43,225 nucleotides of DNA from Flammeovirgaceae bacterium UBA2338. Its GTDB lineage: Bacteria > Bacteroidota > Bacteroidia > Cytophagales > Cyclobacteriaceae. A model generated the notes under the pieces. That model was given only the letters and a program-made list of their open reading frames with translations. It did not search any database and was not told where the DNA came from. How positions within the stretch are numbered: position 1 is the first letter of the stretch; each line of letters starts with the position of its first letter. Made by a program: the position numbers and the translations under genes. This document shows, one piece after another, positions 9,372 through 18,592 of the stretch. The stretch covers positions 1 through 43,225 of the forward strand of contig DDUM01000048.1 of NCBI GenBank assembly GCA_002344795.1, written 5' to 3'.

Positions 9372-10604
9372 TTAGTGGAAGAACATGTACGCCACAAATA
9401 TTCCAGCAGTTACCCCAACAGCATCTGCGATTAGTCCAACCGTTAGCGCGTACCGAGTTTTCCTGATGTTGACTGAGCCAAAGTACACAGCCAAAATATA
9501 AAAGGTTGTTTCAGTACAGCCTCTTAAAATACTGGCCAGTCTACCGGTGAACGAGTCTGGCCCAAATGTTTTTATCGTTTCTACCATCATGCCTTTGGCT
9601 GCCCCACCACTCAATGGTTTAAGTAATGCAACCGGTAGTGCGTCAACAAAGTCTGTATTAAAACCAAAACTGCTCACGATATAACCAATTCCCTCCGTAA
9701 CATAATTTAAAGTGCCGGAACTGCGAAACATACCTATGGCAACGAGAATGGCAATCAGGTAAGGGATAATCTTAATAGAGATTTCAAATCCTTCTTTAGC
9801 GCCTTCTACAAAGGTCTCATAAAGTGGCAGTTTTTTTTGCAACCCCAATAGCAGGAATGATATAATAATGCTAATAATAATAATGCTGCTGATAAGGTTG
9901 GATTGTTGTTCGAGAGCAGCTTCAGGAAGCGACATGAAGTAATACACCGCACCTCCGATAAGGGCGCTGAACCCAAGCAGATAACTTAGGAATACCCGAT
10001 CAAAAAGATTGATGCGTTGATATAGACTTACTGTAAACATGGCGGCTAGGGTAGAGACTGCGGTCGCCAGCAAAGTGGGGATAAAGATATCAGTGGGGTT
10101 GGCGGCACCCAGTATCGAACGGTCGAGAATAATGGCTATAGGGATGATGGTAAAACCTGAAGTATTCAATGCAAGAAACATTATTTGCGCATCTGATGCT
10201 GTATCCTTATCAGGATTTAGTTCTTGCATTTCTTTCATGGCCTTGAGGCCAAGAGGCGTAGCAGCGTTATCAAGGCCAAGCATATTGGCGCTGAAATTCA
10301 TAATGATAGAGCCAGTAGCCGGGTGGTCATTCGGAACACCTGGGAAGAGCCTTGTGAAGAAAGGTCCGAAAGCACGTGCCAGAATATTAACTACACCGCT
10401 TTTTTCTCCAATTTTCATAATGCCGAGCCATAAAGACATTACTCCGGTGAGGTATAGGGATAACTCAAAGCCTGTTTTGGCCATGTCAAACGTAGAATTG
10501 AGCATGGCGGGAAACACCTCAAAATCTTGAAAAAAGATGAGTTTTAATACAGCTACAACAAATGCGATAAGGAAGAAGGATACCCATATGTAGTTTAAGA
10601 TCAT
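9372..10604 (-). CDS. SpmA-SpmB fusion, nucleoside-recognition (Gate) membrane protein
   Basis: This is a 410-residue polytopic inner-membrane protein. The N-terminal half matches SpmA (spore maturation protein A; GVMSLWLGIMKIGEKSG, SANMLGLDNAATPLGLKAM). The C-terminal half matches SpmB (FVEGAKEGFEISIKIIPYLI, PLSGGAAKGMM, GCTETTFYILAVYFGSV). Both halves belong to the nucleoside-recognition/Gate family. In Bacillus these are two genes; here they are one chain, a form also found in other non-spore-formers. The transported substrate is unknown, and the 'spore maturation' name has no meaning in this organism. The 3' end is 5 bases from the convergent TPR-like gene. Confidence 0.9.
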   Translation of the reverse strand: MILNYIWVSFFLIAFVVAVLKLIFFQDFEVFPAMLNSTFDMAKTGFELSLYLTGVMSLWLGIMKIGEKSGVVNILARAFGPFFTRLFPGVPNDHPATGSIIMNFSANMLGLDNAATPLGLKAMKEMQELNPDKDTASDAQIMFLALNTSGFTIIPIAIILDRSILGAANPTDIFIPTLLATAVSTLAAMFTVSLYQRINLFDRVFLSYLLGFSALIGGAVYYFMSLPEAALEQQSNLISSIIIISIIISFLLLGLQKKLPLYETFVEGAKEGFEISIKIIPYLIAILVAIGMFRSSGTLNYVTEGIGYIVSSFGFNTDFVDALPVALLKPLSGGAAKGMMVETIKTFGPDSFTGRLASILRGCTETTFYILAVYFGSVNIRKTRYALTVGLIADAVGVTAGIFVAYMFFH

Positions 10605-10757
10605 AAATCAGGCTTTTTAGAAGAGGCAACTTAATGAAGTTACCATTGAATAACAGAAAGTATTCATTATCTGGAAATACTCACTAATGTATGTTTTTGA
10701 GGTAAAACGTAAAATTTTGAGTAATTTTCCCCTTGGTTTAATAAATTTAAACACTAA

Positions 10758-13700
10758 ATGAGGTACTTTTTACTTCCGATTGTCTTCGGAATGTCCATCA
10801 TCTCGGCTCTGGCTCAGCCTGCGAATGACAATTTTGCTTCTGCTCAGGTCATAACCCATTCCAGTGGTAACTGTTCTGCTAATGCCGCCTATACCACAAT
10901 AAATGCAACGGGAGATTTGACCAGCGGCAGTTGCTGGGAAAATGGACCAAACTATAATGTTTGGTTCTCTTTTGTGGCTACCTCAACTGAGGTTACACTT
11001 GATTTGAAGGTGGGTGGGGCAGAGGGCACCATGCAGCACCCCAATATGGCCTTGTGGCAGTCTGACGGTACTACTGAAATACAATGTGTCCGTAGAATTA
11101 ATGCTACTTCAGATGTACAAATATCTACTTCGAGTTTGTCCATTGGTGATACCTATTATATATCTGTTGATAACTATGTTGGAGCAGGGTACAGGGGCAC
11201 ATTTACACTTTGTATTGATGATGCCGTTACCTATGATGATTACAATGGAGCTATTACGATCACACACAGTGCTAATAATTGTTCAGCGGATGCCGCCTAC
11301 TCCACAATAAACGCTTCCGCAGATTTAAATAAAGGAAGCTGCTGGGAGAATGGCCCCAATTATAACCGGTGGTTCAAATTTGTGGCCACCACTACCAATG
11401 TAACCCTTGATCTCAAGGTAGGAGGATCAGAAGGTACCATGCAACATCCCAATATGGCATTGTGGGAAGCGGATGGAACAACTGAAATAAAATGTGTTCG
11501 AAGGATCAATGCAACAACAGATGTTCAGATTTCTACTTCATCACTAACAATTGGAAACACTTATTATGTTTCTGTAGACAACTATGTGGGATTGGGATAC
11601 AGAGGCACTTTTACTTTGTGCATTGACAATACGGTTACCTACGATGATTACAATGCAGCGATTACCATTGTACACAGTGCCAATAATTGTTCAGCAGATG
11701 CTGCTTACTCCACCATAAATGCAACAGCCGACCTGAACAAAGGAAGCTGCTGGGAGAACGGCCCCAATTATAACCGATGGTTCAAGTTTGTCGCCACCAC
11801 TACCAATGTAACCCTTGATCTCAAGGTAGGAGGATCAGAAGGTTCCATGCAACATCCCAATATGGCATTGTGGGAGGCAGACGGAACAACAGAAGTCCAA
11901 TGTGTTCGCAGGGTGGACGCAACTACCGATGTCCAAATTTCTACGTCATCATTAACGATTGGGAATACCTATTATGTTTCTGTTGATAACTATGTAGGGC
12001 TGGGATACCGAGGCACCTTCACTTTGTGTATTGATAATACCGTCACCTACGATGACTATAATGGAGCGATTACCATTGTACACAGTGCCAATAATTGTTC
12101 AGCGGATGCAGCTTACTCAACGATAAACGCAACAGCCGACCTGAACAAAGGAAGCTGTTGGGAGAACGGCCCCAATTATAACCGTTGGTTCAAATTTGTA
12201 GCCACTTCAGCTAATGTTACACTTGATTTAAAAGTAGGTGGCGCTGAGGGCACCATGCAACATCCCAATATGGCATTATGGGAAGCAGATGGGATAACAG
12301 AAATCAAGTGCGTTAGGAGGGTAAATGCCACTACCGATGTTCAAATTTCAACAGCTACCCTGACTATAGGGAATACTTACTATGTTTCTGTTGACAACTA
12401 TGTAGGATTGGGCTATCGGGGTACTTTCACTTTGTGCATTGACAATACGGTTAACTACGATGAGCCAGCGGGAGCCATTTTGTTAACGGATATACACAAT
12501 TGGTGCTCTGCCAATGCTGCTTACTCTACGGTGAATGCTACACCTGATTTGAACAAGGGCAGTTGCTGGGAAAATGGACCCAATTACAATCGTTGGTTTA
12601 AGTTTGTGGCTACTACCAGCTTTATAACACTTGATCTCAAGGTTGGTGGTGTTGAAGGCAGTATGCAGCATCCTAATATTGCATTGTGGGAAGCCGATGC
12701 CATCACTGAGGTGGCTTGCATGCGCAGGATCGATGCCTCCACCGATGTACAATTGGCTGCAACTAATCTTATCATTGGAAATACTTACTTTGTGTCGGTT
12801 GATAATTATGTTGGGCTGGGTTACAGAGGTACGTTTACGTTGTGTGCAAATGATGAGCCCTCCTATGATTTTTATGAAGGCGCACTTGAGCTCACCGATT
12901 TGAATAACTGGTGTTCTGCGAATGCCCAATTTACAACCGTCAATGCTTCAGCTGACAAGAGTAAGGGGAGCTGTTGGGAGAATGGACCTAACTATAATCG
13001 ATGGTTTAAGTTTACTGCAATCTCACCTGTTGTTTCAATAGACATGAAAGTGGGTGGAGCTGAGGGAACGTTACAACATCCTAACATGGCCTTGTGGGCA
13101 AACGATGGAACTACACAGCTAGCCTGCGTGCGAAGGGTAAATGCTACTACTGATGTCAATATAACTTATAGCAGTCTTGTTGTAGGGCAAACCTATTATA
13201 TATCCACCGATAATTATGTGGGATTAGGTTATAGAGGATCCTTCACTTTATGTATTAATAATGTCAGTCAGACTTATTATTCCTTTGCTGATGGCAATTG
13301 GAACACAGCCGGATCCTGGTCTTCTACAGGTCATGGTGGCCCCGCAGAAACGGTATTCTTCCCCGTAGCAGGAGATGTGGCCTACATACAAGGACATGCG
13401 ATAACGGTGGGTGCTGCGGCCAATGCAGGCGAAGTAAATTTAACAGTTGCTAACGCTGCTACTCAGCTGATTGTAAATGGAGCGACCCTTAACGTAGCAG
13501 GAAAGACAACGCTCACCAATACGGGTAATAATTTTACGGGGGGCATTACGGTGACAGGTAATGGTAACATGACCATCAACGATAATTTACAACTCAGTCG
13601 ATCCGGGGGGAACAGTGCCTTTGGTGTTACTATCAATACAGGTTCCTTGTTAACAATCAATAAAGATTTGAACTGGTCAAGTACAGGAGGAACAACTGTT

Positions 13701-15239
13701 GATAATACCTTTATTGTTAACGGAACAGGTGCGTTGGTGGTCAATCGGGATATTAACTTTACCTCTACGGGTGGCCGCTTAATGCAATTGCAGGGAAATA
13801 ATAACTCATTGATAACCGTAGCCAGAGATATTGTTTTTAATGCAACGGCAGCCGGACAAGAGCAAATTCAATTGAACAACGCTGCTCGTCTTAGAATAGG
13901 AAGAGATTTTGTGCGAGGTGCAACGCGCTATGGATCCTTGGTTAGCAATGGAACTTCATCGGTAGAATTATTTACCAATACCTATTTACAAACCCTGGCT
14001 GGCAGCGCTGGTTCTGGTGGGGATTCTTTTAATTATAATAATCTTGTTCTTAATAACACGCGCCTTACCAGTCCTCAAATTTCATTGGGCGGGGCCGTTA
14101 CCGTCAATGGTAACCTCACCCTTACTTCAGGAGTGGTGAGTACTACATCCACTAATATTCTAAATCTAAAAAATACGACATCCACCACAATAGGGAGTAC
14201 CACTAGTTACATCGATGGGCCCATGACTTATGAAGTGGCTACCAGTACACCCAGTACCATTAGAAATTTACCATTGGGTAATAATGGCAATCACCGACCA
14301 GCTATATTGCGGGTTACGCACTCAGACGCTACACCTGTGGTTTACACAGCAGAACATTATATGCAATCTGCAGCGGCATTGGGATACACGCTTCCAGGTA
14401 CTCTTGAGAAGGTGTCCGGGGTGCGTTACTGGACTATTGACCGGTCTGCAGTTGCTAATCTTACCAGCGCGGAGATAACATTATATTATGGAATAGGAAC
14501 CAGTGATGGGGTTACTGATCCACCCAATCTTAGGGTGGCGAAGACCAATGGAATGGGAACCACCTGGTTTGATGTAGGAGGTACCGGGTCAGCGGCTGGC
14601 ACAGGTACTATTACCTCCAATCCATTTACGTCATTTAGTACGTTTACATTAGCCAATGCCACTGGTGGCACCAATCCTTTACCTATTGAACTCAAAAGTT
14701 TTAATGTTTTTTATGAAGGTAGTGAAGTGCAATTGGAATGGACAACCGCCTCAGAGTTGAACAATGATTTCTTTACGGTACAACGATCTGTAGACGGAAA
14801 GGAGTTTCAGTCTTTGTTTACTGTGCCCGGAAAAGGAACTACGAATGAAGCCCAAAGTTATTTTGCTACAGATTCTCAACCACTTTCGGGGACTTCCTAC
14901 TACAGGCTCAAGCAAACGGACTTTGATGGAACCAGTACATTCTCCGGGATTGTAAAAGTAGAAGTGGGATCCAGTGGACAGATTGCATTCGATGTATATC
15001 CCAATCCAACTGAAGGTGATAATACCTTCGTAAAACTTGTTGGGGTAAGCACAGGGACGGATGTTCACGTCACTGTAAGAGATATGATAGGAAGAAATCT
15101 TCTTACTATAATTAATTCATCCGATGTGGATGAGACCAGGATAATACCTCTAGCTATTGAAAACCTTCCTCAGGGTATTTACATCGTCACTATTTCAGGA
15201 GGAGATCGATCTATCAGCAAACGCCTGATGGTTAAGTAG
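10758..15239 (+). CDS. Giant secreted protein with six 136-residue repeats and a T9SS sorting domain
   Basis: This is a 1493-residue protein for the cell surface or medium. A signal peptide covers residues 1-20 (MRYFLLPIVFGMSIISALAQ). Residues 21-836 are six tandem 136-residue repeats, each with a CSANAAY-like segment, WENGPNYNRWFKFVA, an HPNMALW strand, and SVDNYVGLGYRGTF. They resemble PPC-type beta-sandwich domains. Residues about 840-1180 are an Asn/Thr/Gly-rich beta-helix-like region, followed by a fibronectin-like segment starting LPIELKSFNVFYEG. The last 80 residues form a type A T9SS sorting domain (DVYPNPTEG ... GIYIVTISGG ... KRLMVK). Export would be Sec then type IX, with C-terminal cleavage. 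It is probably an adhesin or polymer-binding protein; no catalytic domain is seen. Confidence 0.93.
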   Translation: MRYFLLPIVFGMSIISALAQPANDNFASAQVITHSSGNCSANAAYTTINATGDLTSGSCWENGPNYNVWFSFVATSTEVTLDLKVGGAEGTMQHPNMALWQSDGTTEIQCVRRINATSDVQISTSSLSIGDTYYISVDNYVGAGYRGTFTLCIDDAVTYDDYNGAITITHSANNCSADAAYSTINASADLNKGSCWENGPNYNRWFKFVATTTNVTLDLKVGGSEGTMQHPNMALWEADGTTEIKCVRRINATTDVQISTSSLTIGNTYYVSVDNYVGLGYRGTFTLCIDNTVTYDDYNAAITIVHSANNCSADAAYSTINATADLNKGSCWENGPNYNRWFKFVATTTNVTLDLKVGGSEGSMQHPNMALWEADGTTEVQCVRRVDATTDVQISTSSLTIGNTYYVSVDNYVGLGYRGTFTLCIDNTVTYDDYNGAITIVHSANNCSADAAYSTINATADLNKGSCWENGPNYNRWFKFVATSANVTLDLKVGGAEGTMQHPNMALWEADGITEIKCVRRVNATTDVQISTATLTIGNTYYVSVDNYVGLGYRGTFTLCIDNTVNYDEPAGAILLTDIHNWCSANAAYSTVNATPDLNKGSCWENGPNYNRWFKFVATTSFITLDLKVGGVEGSMQHPNIALWEADAITEVACMRRIDASTDVQLAATNLIIGNTYFVSVDNYVGLGYRGTFTLCANDEPSYDFYEGALELTDLNNWCSANAQFTTVNASADKSKGSCWENGPNYNRWFKFTAISPVVSIDMKVGGAEGTLQHPNMALWANDGTTQLACVRRVNATTDVNITYSSLVVGQTYYISTDNYVGLGYRGSFTLCINNVSQTYYSFADGNWNTAGSWSSTGHGGPAETVFFPVAGDVAYIQGHAITVGAAANAGEVNLTVANAATQLIVNGATLNVAGKTTLTNTGNNFTGGITVTGNGNMTINDNLQLSRSGGNSAFGVTINTGSLLTINKDLNWSSTGGTTVDNTFIVNGTGALVVNRDINFTSTGGRLMQLQGNNNSLITVARDIVFNATAAGQEQIQLNNAARLRIGRDFVRGATRYGSLVSNGTSSVELFTNTYLQTLAGSAGSGGDSFNYNNLVLNNTRLTSPQISLGGAVTVNGNLTLTSGVVSTTSTNILNLKNTTSTTIGSTTSYIDGPMTYEVATSTPSTIRNLPLGNNGNHRPAILRVTHSDATPVVYTAEHYMQSAAALGYTLPGTLEKVSGVRYWTIDRSAVANLTSAEITLYYGIGTSDGVTDPPNLRVAKTNGMGTTWFDVGGTGSAAGTGTITSNPFTSFSTFTLANATGGTNPLPIELKSFNVFYEGSEVQLEWTTASELNNDFFTVQRSVDGKEFQSLFTVPGKGTTNEAQSYFATDSQPLSGTSYYRLKQTDFDGTSTFSGIVKVEVGSSGQIAFDVYPNPTEGDNTFVKLVGVSTGTDVHVTVRDMIGRNLLTIINSSDVDETRIIPLAIENLPQGIYIVTISGGDRSISKRLMVK
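10818..13265 (+). repeat. Six tandem 408-bp coding repeats
   Basis: Equivalent codons fall at 10818, 11226, 11634, 12042, 12450 and 12858, so each unit is exactly 408 bp (136 codons) with no indel between units. Units 2, 3 and 4 are close to identical over long DNA stretches. Units 1, 5 and 6 are more diverged, for example CSANAAY versus CSADAAY, and YDEPAGA or YDFYEGA at the unit start. The first unit begins right after the predicted signal-peptide cleavage site. The pattern suggests recent internal duplication of the middle units and domain-level constraint on length. Confidence 0.95.
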
Positions 15240-15242
15240 AAA

Positions 15243-15309
15243 TTGACAGTTGACAATATTCAGTTGACAAGGGATCGCACTTTGTCAACTGAATATTGTC
15301 AATTGTCAA
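15243..15309. terminator. 28-bp inverted repeat between convergent genes, probable bidirectional terminator
   Basis: The left arm 15243-15270 and right arm 15282-15309 are complementary over 28 bp with one mismatch, which becomes a G-U pair on one strand. The loop is 11 bases. Each arm is itself built from the repeated word TTGACA(G/A)/TTGACAA. It lies 3 bases after the stop of the T9SS gene and about 35 bases before the end of the convergent M1 peptidase, as expected for a shared terminator. There is no long T-run, so it could instead be a dispersed repeat element. Confidence 0.65.
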
Positions 15310-15344
15310 CTAATTTATCAAACAGACTATACACGACACTAGTC

Positions 15345-17162
15345 TCAAGGCTTTAGTGTATTGTTGCTTCTGTCGATATCGGCCATCCGCTGACTAGGAT
15401 CGATTTCCATACTCTCAATTTGAGGAACAGGTTTATCAATTGAAAATGAGTAAGTGGGATTTACCCAGTTCCACATGTCAAGCGGGGTCCATTTTACAGA
15501 TTTGTCTTCCTGTTCTTTGCCACCCAGCATTTCACTCATCGGGATGTAGAACACTTCTTTGCTGCCGTCTTTGTAGGTCACCAGCAAATCGATGGGCATA
15601 GGGAATTCACCCACCCTCTTTAAGGTTACTTCTGTTTTACCTTGATTGTCCACAATGCCAGTGATGCCGTAGTCGATGTGTTTCGTAGTCAGTATCCAAT
15701 AGCGGTAATACCAGTGCAATTGCAGCCCGGACTCTTTTTCCATCACACGTAAAAAATCGTTGGGTTCCGGGTGTCTGAACTTCCAGGTATTAAAGTACCT
15801 GCGCATGCCTTGATAAAACGTCTCTTTTCCAATAATGTATTTCATCTGATTAAGAAACATGGCACCCATGCTGTAGGCAGCCGTACCATAGGCAGTATTG
15901 GTACTATAATGATCGGCATGTTGACTCAGCGGCTCCTGAAGGCCTCGCGCTACTAATTTAAAATAACTGTTATAGCTGTCCTGGTGCGCGTTTTCTTCAT
16001 TAAACATACGTGCCAGTGATTCATTGCTGGAAAAGTCGGTGTAACCCTCATCTATCCATGGGTAAAGGGATTCATTCGTTCCCAGCACACCCTGAAACCA
16101 AGCGTGCGAGGCCTCGTGCGCAGATACACCCACCAGGCCTGCAAAACTTCCTTCACCCAAAATGAGGGTACACATGGGGTACTCCATTCCTCCGTCTCCT
16201 CCCTGGATGATAGAATATACTGAGTAAGGATATTTTCCGAATGTCTCATTCATAAACTGAAAATGCTTTACGGCATATTCTTTCAGTTTGGTCCAGTTTT
16301 CATTAGTTTTTTCTCCCGGCTGATAAAAGAAATGCAACTCGGGCCCATCGGGTACCTGTGCGCGTGTATGGGTATATTCAGGGTCGGCAGCCCATGCGAA
16401 GTCGTGTACATCCTTTGCTACAAAGTGCCAGTTAAGATTCTCTTTTTGCTTTTTTATTTTTACACCTTCGTCTTCATAACCGTGACCTATCTCATTTGGG
16501 TTTTGCAATATTCCACTACCTCCAATGGTAAACTTAGGATCAATATTAATAGTGACATCATAATCTCCCCACACGCCATGAAACTCACGCGCGATGTATT
16601 GGTCGGGGTGCCATCCCTGAAAATCATATTCTGCCAGTTTGGGATACCATTGTGTCATGGAGTAGGCAATGCCCTCTTTGCTGTCACGCCCCGACCTACG
16701 AATTTGAATAGGTACCTGAGCTTCGAACTTCATATTAAAAACAGTTTTGGTATGCGGCATAATTGGCTTGGGAAGGTATACGGTGAGTATGGTTCCGTCC
16801 ACCTGATATTTTGTGTCCTGTCCGTCTTGTTTCAGGCTTAGCACATGCTGATAGCCGATCTCATCTTTGTTCAGCTTAGAAATCCTGTCCATCACCCTTC
16901 TGTCCGGGTCGGGGAGGTTGCGTGAGCGCACGTCCATCATGCTGCCGGGCTGAAAGGCATTGAAATAGAGATGATAATAGACTTTGGTCAGCGTATCGTT
17001 GGAATTGTTGTGATACACCAGTTCCTGATCTCCTGTTACTTTGTGGGTTTTCACGTCCAGGGCCACATTCATTTTGTATTCTACCCGCTGCTGCCAGCGA
17101 TAGTCCTGTGCGTATAAAGAACAAGTGAGGGCCAATAAGGGAAGGAGTAGAAGTCTTTTCAT
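15345..17162 (-). CDS. Exported M1 family metallopeptidase
   Basis: This is a 605-residue zinc aminopeptidase-like enzyme with a signal peptide (MKRLLLLPLLALTCSLYAQ). The zinc site is complete: HEASH at 349-353, and after exactly 18 residues Glu372 in WIDEGYTDF, which fits the M1 pattern HExxH-x18-E. A GGMEYP motif (325-330) stands in for the GAMEN exopeptidase loop, a common variation in this subfamily. The N-terminal 200 residues form the beta-sandwich domain. It probably trims peptides in the periplasm or at the surface. It is convergent with the T9SS gene and shares the inverted repeat at its 3' end. Confidence 0.93.
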   Translation of the reverse strand: MKRLLLLPLLALTCSLYAQDYRWQQRVEYKMNVALDVKTHKVTGDQELVYHNNSNDTLTKVYYHLYFNAFQPGSMMDVRSRNLPDPDRRVMDRISKLNKDEIGYQHVLSLKQDGQDTKYQVDGTILTVYLPKPIMPHTKTVFNMKFEAQVPIQIRRSGRDSKEGIAYSMTQWYPKLAEYDFQGWHPDQYIAREFHGVWGDYDVTINIDPKFTIGGSGILQNPNEIGHGYEDEGVKIKKQKENLNWHFVAKDVHDFAWAADPEYTHTRAQVPDGPELHFFYQPGEKTNENWTKLKEYAVKHFQFMNETFGKYPYSVYSIIQGGDGGMEYPMCTLILGEGSFAGLVGVSAHEASHAWFQGVLGTNESLYPWIDEGYTDFSSNESLARMFNEENAHQDSYNSYFKLVARGLQEPLSQHADHYSTNTAYGTAAYSMGAMFLNQMKYIIGKETFYQGMRRYFNTWKFRHPEPNDFLRVMEKESGLQLHWYYRYWILTTKHIDYGITGIVDNQGKTEVTLKRVGEFPMPIDLLVTYKDGSKEVFYIPMSEMLGGKEQEDKSVKWTPLDMWNWVNPTYSFSIDKPVPQIESMEIDPSQRMADIDRSNNTLKP

Positions 17163-17215
17163 ACCATTAATTATTAAAGCTGTAAAGTATCAAAATGGGC
17201 TTAGTTTGGCAAGGG

Positions 17216-17252
17216 TTCTTGATACTGGATACTGGCTTCTGGGTTGGGGACA
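17216..17252. repeat. Intergenic GATACTGGATACTGG-type short repeat (site A)
   Basis: The bases here run TTCTTGATACTGGATACTGG then CTTCTGGGTTGG. This is an 11-12-bp direct-repeat word that recurs with variation in at least three other intergenic gaps of the window (21492-21532, 22971-22998, 36431-36486). It lies between two minus-strand genes and does not overlap coding sequence. Confidence 0.5.
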
Positions 17253-17278
17253 GTTTTGTGTGGTGATTTAGGGTAGGC

Positions 17279-18565
17279 TTACGCTTTACCTTGTTTTTTC
17301 TTTTGTTTTATCAAAAGACCAATAAAAATCAATACAATGACTCCCCATCCAATCCCAATGATGGTTATCATCCTGTTTGTTTCCATTGTAAAAAGTAATG
17401 TGTCCACCTTTCCGGTTTTCCAAAAGACCCATTCGCTGGCCAGTTTTGTTGCCAGTAAGGGATTTCCTGTTTCCAATACAATGATGCCATCCCCTGTTTC
17501 CGGGTTTAACCGAACGGCTGTATTGATGGGTGGTGTACTTTTTCCATCATGACCGATAATAAAATCGCCATTTTCTGTTGCTGCAAATAATATGGTGCCG
17601 AGCCCCCAAATATCTTCTCCCATTGTTTGGGCATGAGGTAACCGCATCATTTTTACAGTTTCAGGTTTTAATACGTTTCTCCCGATAGGTTCATTATTAC
17701 TTCCCACCAGAAACACCTGAAAGAATATTTCTAAATCTGAAAGTGAAGTGTATAATGATGTGGCTGCAAGAGAGGTGTATTGATAGTGTGGCGCCTTAGT
17801 GCCATTGCTATTATAGAATTCAACCAATTCAAAGTTATCAGCAGTGGAGTCAGGCCAGGTATAAGAGGAATGGGTCATGTGCAAGGGTTGGAAAATATTT
17901 TCCTTCATATAATCTGCAAATGCTTGCCCACTCACTTCTTCCACGATGAGTTGAAGAAGTGTGTACCCACCGCCTGAATATTTGAACTCACTGCCAGGCT
18001 CAATCCCCACCTTCACGGAACCACTCACTCCCTCATCAGCATCCAATGCTTGGGTTAATGACTGTTCGATGGGCTGTACGGGTGTTCCCATTTCAAAACC
18101 TGAGTAGCCCAACCCATCTGTAAGTCCTGCTGTATGACTTAACAATCTTCTCACAGTAACGGCTTCATTATTGAATTCACCTGAGGGTAATTTCCATCTT
18201 GTTAAGTACTGACTTACAGGCGCATCCAGATCAATTTGACCATTTTCTACTAACTTCATGATGCCAAAAGCAGAAACCCACTTACTTAAAGAGGCAACTT
18301 GGAAAACTGTATTTCTGTTTACGGGCCTTCCTGCAGAATAGAATTTTTCGTATTCCGTTTTCCCATTGTTCATAACGGCCATCGCAAAATTGCCCGTGAA
18401 TTGTTTATCGATTTCAATATCCACTGCTTTCTGAAAAGCCTGGGATGTAGGTTGATCGGCAATTGGATGATGGAACCATCCGCCTACCGATGCCTGGAAG
18501 GTGACCCATGCCCAAAAGAACATAGCACTAACAGTCACTATAATATATAGTAATAACTTTTTCAT
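17279..18565 (-). CDS. Membrane-anchored serine hydrolase, beta-lactamase class C fold
   Basis: This is a 428-residue member of the beta-lactamase/penicillin-binding-protein-like family. The nucleophile motif is SLSK (Ser92, Lys95), and YSGGGY supplies the second motif. An HDG-type third motif is seen in IIGHDGKS. An uncleaved N-terminal hydrophobic segment (about 4-25) and a C-terminal membrane helix (ITIIGIGWGVIVLIFIGLLI) suggest the catalytic domain sits outside the inner membrane. Family members act as D-aminopeptidases, esterases or beta-lactamases, and which applies here cannot be told. It lies 27 bases downstream of the XRE membrane regulator in what looks like one operon. Confidence 0.88.
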   Translation of the reverse strand: MKKLLLYIIVTVSAMFFWAWVTFQASVGGWFHHPIADQPTSQAFQKAVDIEIDKQFTGNFAMAVMNNGKTEYEKFYSAGRPVNRNTVFQVASLSKWVSAFGIMKLVENGQIDLDAPVSQYLTRWKLPSGEFNNEAVTVRRLLSHTAGLTDGLGYSGFEMGTPVQPIEQSLTQALDADEGVSGSVKVGIEPGSEFKYSGGGYTLLQLIVEEVSGQAFADYMKENIFQPLHMTHSSYTWPDSTADNFELVEFYNSNGTKAPHYQYTSLAATSLYTSLSDLEIFFQVFLVGSNNEPIGRNVLKPETVKMMRLPHAQTMGEDIWGLGTILFAATENGDFIIGHDGKSTPPINTAVRLNPETGDGIIVLETGNPLLATKLASEWVFWKTGKVDTLLFTMETNRMITIIGIGWGVIVLIFIGLLIKQKKKQGKA

Positions 18566-18592
18566 GAGTTTAAAATTTGTTGAATGCTTCTG

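Noticed and set aside
10039..10530. Long plus-strand frames inside the SpmA-SpmB fusion (and similarly at 16263-16841, 37792-38229 and elsewhere)
   Set aside because: They lie opposite conserved genes, show no family motifs and are explained by the codon pattern of the true gene.
10818..13265. CRISPR-like array
   Set aside because: The repeats are 408-bp coding units with no unique spacers; the 21-bp array also has no spacers.
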